DNA from: Mauremys mutica
Taxonomy: Eukaryota > Chordata > Testudines > Geoemydidae
Direction of reading: 5' to 3'
NCBI RefSeq assembly: GCF_020497125.1
Contig: NC_059075.1
Span: forward strand, 58,113,321 to 58,177,320
Length of the DNA: 64,000 bases
The position numbers and the translations under genes are program-made. This document shows, one piece after another, positions 59,301-64,000 of the stretch (position 1 is the stretch's first letter; every line of letters starts with the position of its first letter). Under the pieces are notes generated by a model. The model did not search any database. It was not told where the DNA came from and saw nothing but the letters and a program-made list of their open reading frames with translations.

Positions 59301-62300
59301 CCTCAAAAGAAGTTAAAAGGACATTGAGTATTCCCAGAGTGAAAGGGAAAGTTCTATCTTGGCTTAGAAACAGAAAGAGTGGAAAGCAAAGACTAGAAAT
59401 AAATGGTCAGTTTCCATAATAGAAGGTGGTTATTAGTGGATTGCCTCAAGGCTCTTTATTGGACTGGTGTTATTACCTGGAAGATGGTGGTGGTGTGTGT
59501 TTGTGAATGAACTGGCAAATTTCGTGAATGATACAAAATTACTTTATTTAGTCAAATCAAGATAATCTTTTGATAATCTTCAGATGCATCTAAAAAAGGT
59601 AGACAGGCAATACAACAGCTGACATTCATCACAGACAAATGCTTAGTAATGCATATGGGAAAGAACAATCTGAAGTACTCAGATAACTTATCTTCACTGC
59701 TATAGTTTCAGAGCCATATGTTACCAAAGTACCAGACCTAGCTATGGTGACTGCATCAGTGGAAATTCATGATTGCTAGAGTCTCAGGCATGGTCTCCTG
59801 ATGGACACTGGCACTAGGTTGCTTGACCAGATGGTTGAGAGAAGACAAGAACATGTGAAGGGAATGATTGGAGATGCAGGGAGTAAAAAGATAGGAATGA
59901 GATGAGGGAAGTCTGGGCTGAAAACGTCCTCAAAAAGTCAAAAAACACCCAATGAACCCCAAAATGTGACATTATCAGCACAGCGAGCTAAGTAACTAGG
60001 GGAAAAATAGATAGTTGAAAGTAGTATTCAAAATTCTGGGCATTATTTTTAGTTAATAATTAAAAATATTGTGCAACAACTATATTGTTGAAGAGTATCT
60101 CACACACCCCTTTTTCTTCAGTTAAGCCAATTTATAAAAAAACAAAACAACCTAAGTAAACATCCAGGAATAACATTCATCCTGTCAGTATGCTGTATTC
60201 ATGCCTATAGATTAGTGTTGATGCATGAGGAATACATGTCAGGAGAACGTAAAATGACTAATGAACACACACCACTGCCTTGTGTTATTTACATTTTTAG
60301 AACAAGATATCAACATGATAGAGTTTTGATTTGTAGCCATATGGTGAGAATTCTGAGATATTAAGGCGTCATTCTGGACACCAGGAATGCCACTTCTGAA
60401 AGTATTTTCTTATTTGGGTGAATGACAAGGTTTGGTTGGAAGTTTGGAACTGAGCTGAGCAGGTGTTCTCCAGCTCAGAGTGGTGGAAGAATATGGAGTG
60501 GGAGGAATTTGGGCTGCCTTGTAAGCCTGGAGGAAAGGAAGACTGGCGTCTTATGTTGCACAATTCTTACCAAATATCACATGAACTACATCCACCCTTC
60601 TCATTTACATCCGATCCCAGTCCTGTCTTGTGAGGGTAACTGGATTACTTGCATGAGCTAGTATATAAGGATTGTAAGGCAGTATGTAGAATTTTTGCTG
60701 TGATAACGGAGAACCTGAGGCACATAGCTAAAAATCCTAAAGTGAGATGAGGTGGTGACAGCAGCAAAGGGTAAGAGTGAATGAAAATTGGTGATGGAAT
60801 CATAACTGATATAGTTTTTGGGTTCCAGGTTTTTGAGTTAACCTCCATATTTCCTGATTTGCATATATGTGTGTGTTTTAAAGTAACTACAACAGTCTAA
60901 TAATGTTTTTGGAAAATAGTAGGTATCAATTTACAACCTTAACTTTATCTTACTAAAGGTAGTGTGTGTGTCTGATAGACAATATATAGTGTATATGAAA
61001 TAGACAAACATGTAAGTGATGGAAGAAGTATAGGCCAGATTGTCAAAAGGGCTGAACATCTCCAATTCTTATTTAAGTAAGGTGACCAGATGTCCCATTT
61101 TTAATGGGACAATCCCGTTTCTGGGGACTTTTTCTTACATAGGTGCCTATTACCACCCACCCCCTGTCCTGTTTTTTCACAGTTGCTATCTGATAACCCT
61201 ACATTTAAGTGAATGAATGCTGTGGGTGCTTAGCATTTCTTTAAAAAAAAATCAGCTCATACATATGACTTACTCGCATAGCTGTGGTAGAGGTTAAGAT
61301 ACTGTAAGAACAAAACAACATTGTCAAAAGTATAGTATTCTAAATACTGGCCTGGTTAATTGTATGGAATCCTGAAAAGTCACTGTGGAGAATAAAGGAG
61401 TGCTCTGTATTACTTTTTATGAACATGATGTGCACATCATTTTAGCTGCTTGATATTATCTTGTTTGACTGCAAGGAGTTAAATCAAAGGATGTGACTGG
61501 GGGAGATAAAATAGGAAACAAAACAATGGCAAAGCTATGGTACCAGAAAGAATACCAAGATTCCTTCATGAAACAATAGGGTATTAAGTGGAGAATGTGC
61601 ACCTACCTGGCCCAAATCTAGGCTCAAAGGAGATACTCTCTAGCCTAGGGAGAAAGTGGGGAATTGAGTAGGCAGTAGTAGCTGGAGATGAGTCTCTGAC
61701 CATTCACAGAGGCTGCTGTGGGGGTTGTCTCACTCCCAGCCTAAAAGTAGGGATGTTTGGGGTGAGCACAATTTACCCAACGTGTGCAATGAAAGGATAA
61801 AAGTGTAGGTAAGAAACAGATGTATAGGCCTTTTAAAAAAACCCTGTCCCACCTTGCTATATACCGTTGGGTAAACAAACAATACATTCGTTTTGATAAA
61901 ACTGTTTTGAGTCTCTTTAATCTGGCTGCTGGGTATAGATTCCCAAAGAGAAATTTTCTTGCAGGTGTCAAATAGTGTTGGGCCTTTTATGTTTACATGA
62001 TGGTGGAGAAATATGGGGGCTGCAGCCCACAGATCCAATCCCAGAGAGATTGAACTACAGGGTGCCACTACGGAGAGGTGGAGGAAGCCAGGCTGATTAC
62101 CCGAAGAATGTATTCAAGAGAGACTAAAAGGGGTCTAAAGTGCAGCCCACCTGGTAACTCCCTGAGTTACATTTTGTTTATTCTACAGAATTCAATGCAT
62201 GTTTTAACAGCCATAATGGATGCTTGCCATTCCTAACAGTGTTGATATGAAGTCTCCTCTCCATTTCTGGGTGAATCTAACATATCTACAGTACTTATTA

Positions 62301-64000
62301 ACTCACAATGGCTCAAGCTATAAATGTGAAACCTGAATTTCTTCTCTGTTTAGGGTAAGTCAGAGCTTTATCTTTTAACAAATGTGTGTAAGAGTAGCTC
62401 AGACCTGAGTTAACAGTAACTAAGCTTGTTAATGCCTTGGCATGAATTTTATTACCAGCAGACATGCAAAGAACTGATTAAGGTTTTTCTTGGTCTCCAT
62501 ACCCTCTTCACATTTAGATATTCAGAGTGCAGTGAATATCTGACAAAGTAACACTCATTTTTTTTTCATTCATTGGAGCAGTCCAACAGCTCACAGGGTT
62601 TCATTACCCCTCTCCCACCTCATTCGTGATGGAGTCCCTTATCATTCCCCTTTTTAACCCATACCATCTACCTTCTAGGAAGTTGAGACTGTAGCTAACA
62701 TTCTCTTATGAGCAGAGGCAGTGACATCTGCTGAAGTAGGCATCAGTGTTGCTCGTTTAGTAGGCTGATAGGTAGTACTAGGCAATCGTTATTGCTCTAG
62801 TAGTCCACTTGCATTCAAGCACATCACCTCCAGCAGTCAGATTGACACCTTTTGCACCCCCTAGGCACAGCATCTTCAGTGCCCCCTCTGCCTACAGCTG
62901 ACCTTTGTGTTTTCTATAAACAATGAAACTAAAGGAAATATAAATGATAATTTAAATACAGTAGAACCTCAAAGATGCAAACACCAGAGTTATGGACTTA
63001 CTGGTCAGTTGGCCCCCTGTGGAACCAGAAGTCCCCAATCAGGTAGTAGCATAGACCAAACATTAAAAAAAAAAAAGGCAACTACTGCACTGGCCTTCAG
63101 CCATTGGTGGCTAGGGCTGCAGATGCAGAGTGGGGGTGGGAGTCAGGACTCTGGCCTTCAGACCCTCAGGAGCACTGGGGCTCAGGGCTTTAGACAGTGG
63201 GGGAGCGCTGGGGCTTGGCGCTTCAGCCCCACGGCTCTGTTCCCTTCAGCCCCATGTAGGGGACCAGGGTTCGGGGCTTTAGCTATGAGGGGAATGCCAG
63301 TTTCAGCCCCAGTGCTTGCTCTGTAGTTAAAACCCCAAGCAGAGAGCAGAGCTCAAGCCCTGACCCTAGTGCTCCCCCTGATATAAAGTGCTGAGCCCTA
63401 GGGCTCCCATAGGGCAGAAGACCTAAGCCCTCCACCTGGAGCCCTAGCACCCAGAGTCAGAAGCCCCAACCTCCCCCCATGGCTGCAACCCCAACCTCCC
63501 ATGTGGCTGAAGTCTGTAACCTCTTCTGCAGCCTTACGGAACATTTCAGTTATGGACAACCTCCATTCCCAAGGTGTCCGTAACTGAGGTTCTACTGTAT
63601 TCACTTTTAACTCACTTTTAGGAACCCCTAGAACACCGGCGCCCCTAGGCACGTGCCTACTGTGCCTAATTGGAAATCCAGCCCTGCTACAGCATGCATA
63701 TAAATCCCATTGACTTCGGAAAGGCTGCTGACCCTTTAAGCGATTACAGCAACCCTTTCTAAAACTATGTTTCACTTTTGCTGGTTATGTTTTTGTAATA
63801 AACTTTATACATACACATTTAAAGGGGAATTATCAACTTAAAAATCACATCTACCAGTTGTTAAAGCCTATTACAATTCCTACAATTCTCTGTTCGATTT
63901 TTTTTGAAAGTGGATTACTTTGCACATTTGACAACTCTTTGTTGGATTCCTCAGTTGGTTATATGGGTCTTTCAGACAGCAATACAAAAGAACAACACAT

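Overview
This is a vertebrate nuclear window, AT-rich, intron-containing and dominated by transposon fossils. CR1 LINEs, several hAT, Harbinger and Tigger-type terminal-repeat elements, Ty3/gypsy remnants, worn MIR-type SINEs and one solo LTR are all present. This mix, with an EMC7 orthologue nearly identical in layout to the mammalian gene, suggests a sauropsid, most likely a turtle. The organism call is inference from repeat types recognised by eye.

Two protein-coding genes can be supported, both on the minus strand. (1) A secreted fibrinogen-domain protein with two coding exons (17233-17380 and 14411-15108, in phase, 281 aa). It has a signal peptide, a whole fibrinogen C-terminal domain in one exon, and an ER-retrieval-type KDEL carboxyl terminus, followed by an AATAAA 29 nt past the stop. 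A candidate non-coding first exon lies near 18289. (2) EMC7, subunit 7 of the ER membrane protein complex, complete in five exons (44095-44330, 43093-43212, 39806-39944, 37032-37112, 33937-34089; 242 aa). It starts in a CpG island with four NRF-1-like motifs. Both products are predicted to enter the ER, but nothing in the sequence shows that they work together.

Layout: 0-14 kb holds gypsy and CR1 remnants, a Tigger-type element and a 3.3-kb hAT foldback element carrying a nested Harbinger-type element. 14.4-18.3 kb is the fibrinogen-domain gene. 18.6-33.9 kb is intergenic, with a dead hAT transposase, a second copy of the hAT foldback family, several terminal-repeat elements, a retroposed copy containing a hairpin, and an isolated 35-bp perfect inverted repeat. 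33.9-44.3 kb is EMC7, with repeats in its introns. 44.3-64 kb is intergenic: a gypsy remnant, CR1 copies (one split by a solo LTR with a perfect 5-bp target duplication), a CR1 inserted inside an older gypsy element, MIR-like pieces and more terminal-repeat elements.

No rRNA, tRNA or CRISPR array was recognised. Boundaries of LINE, gypsy and MIR pieces are approximate. Boundaries of elements with stated target-site duplications were read base by base.
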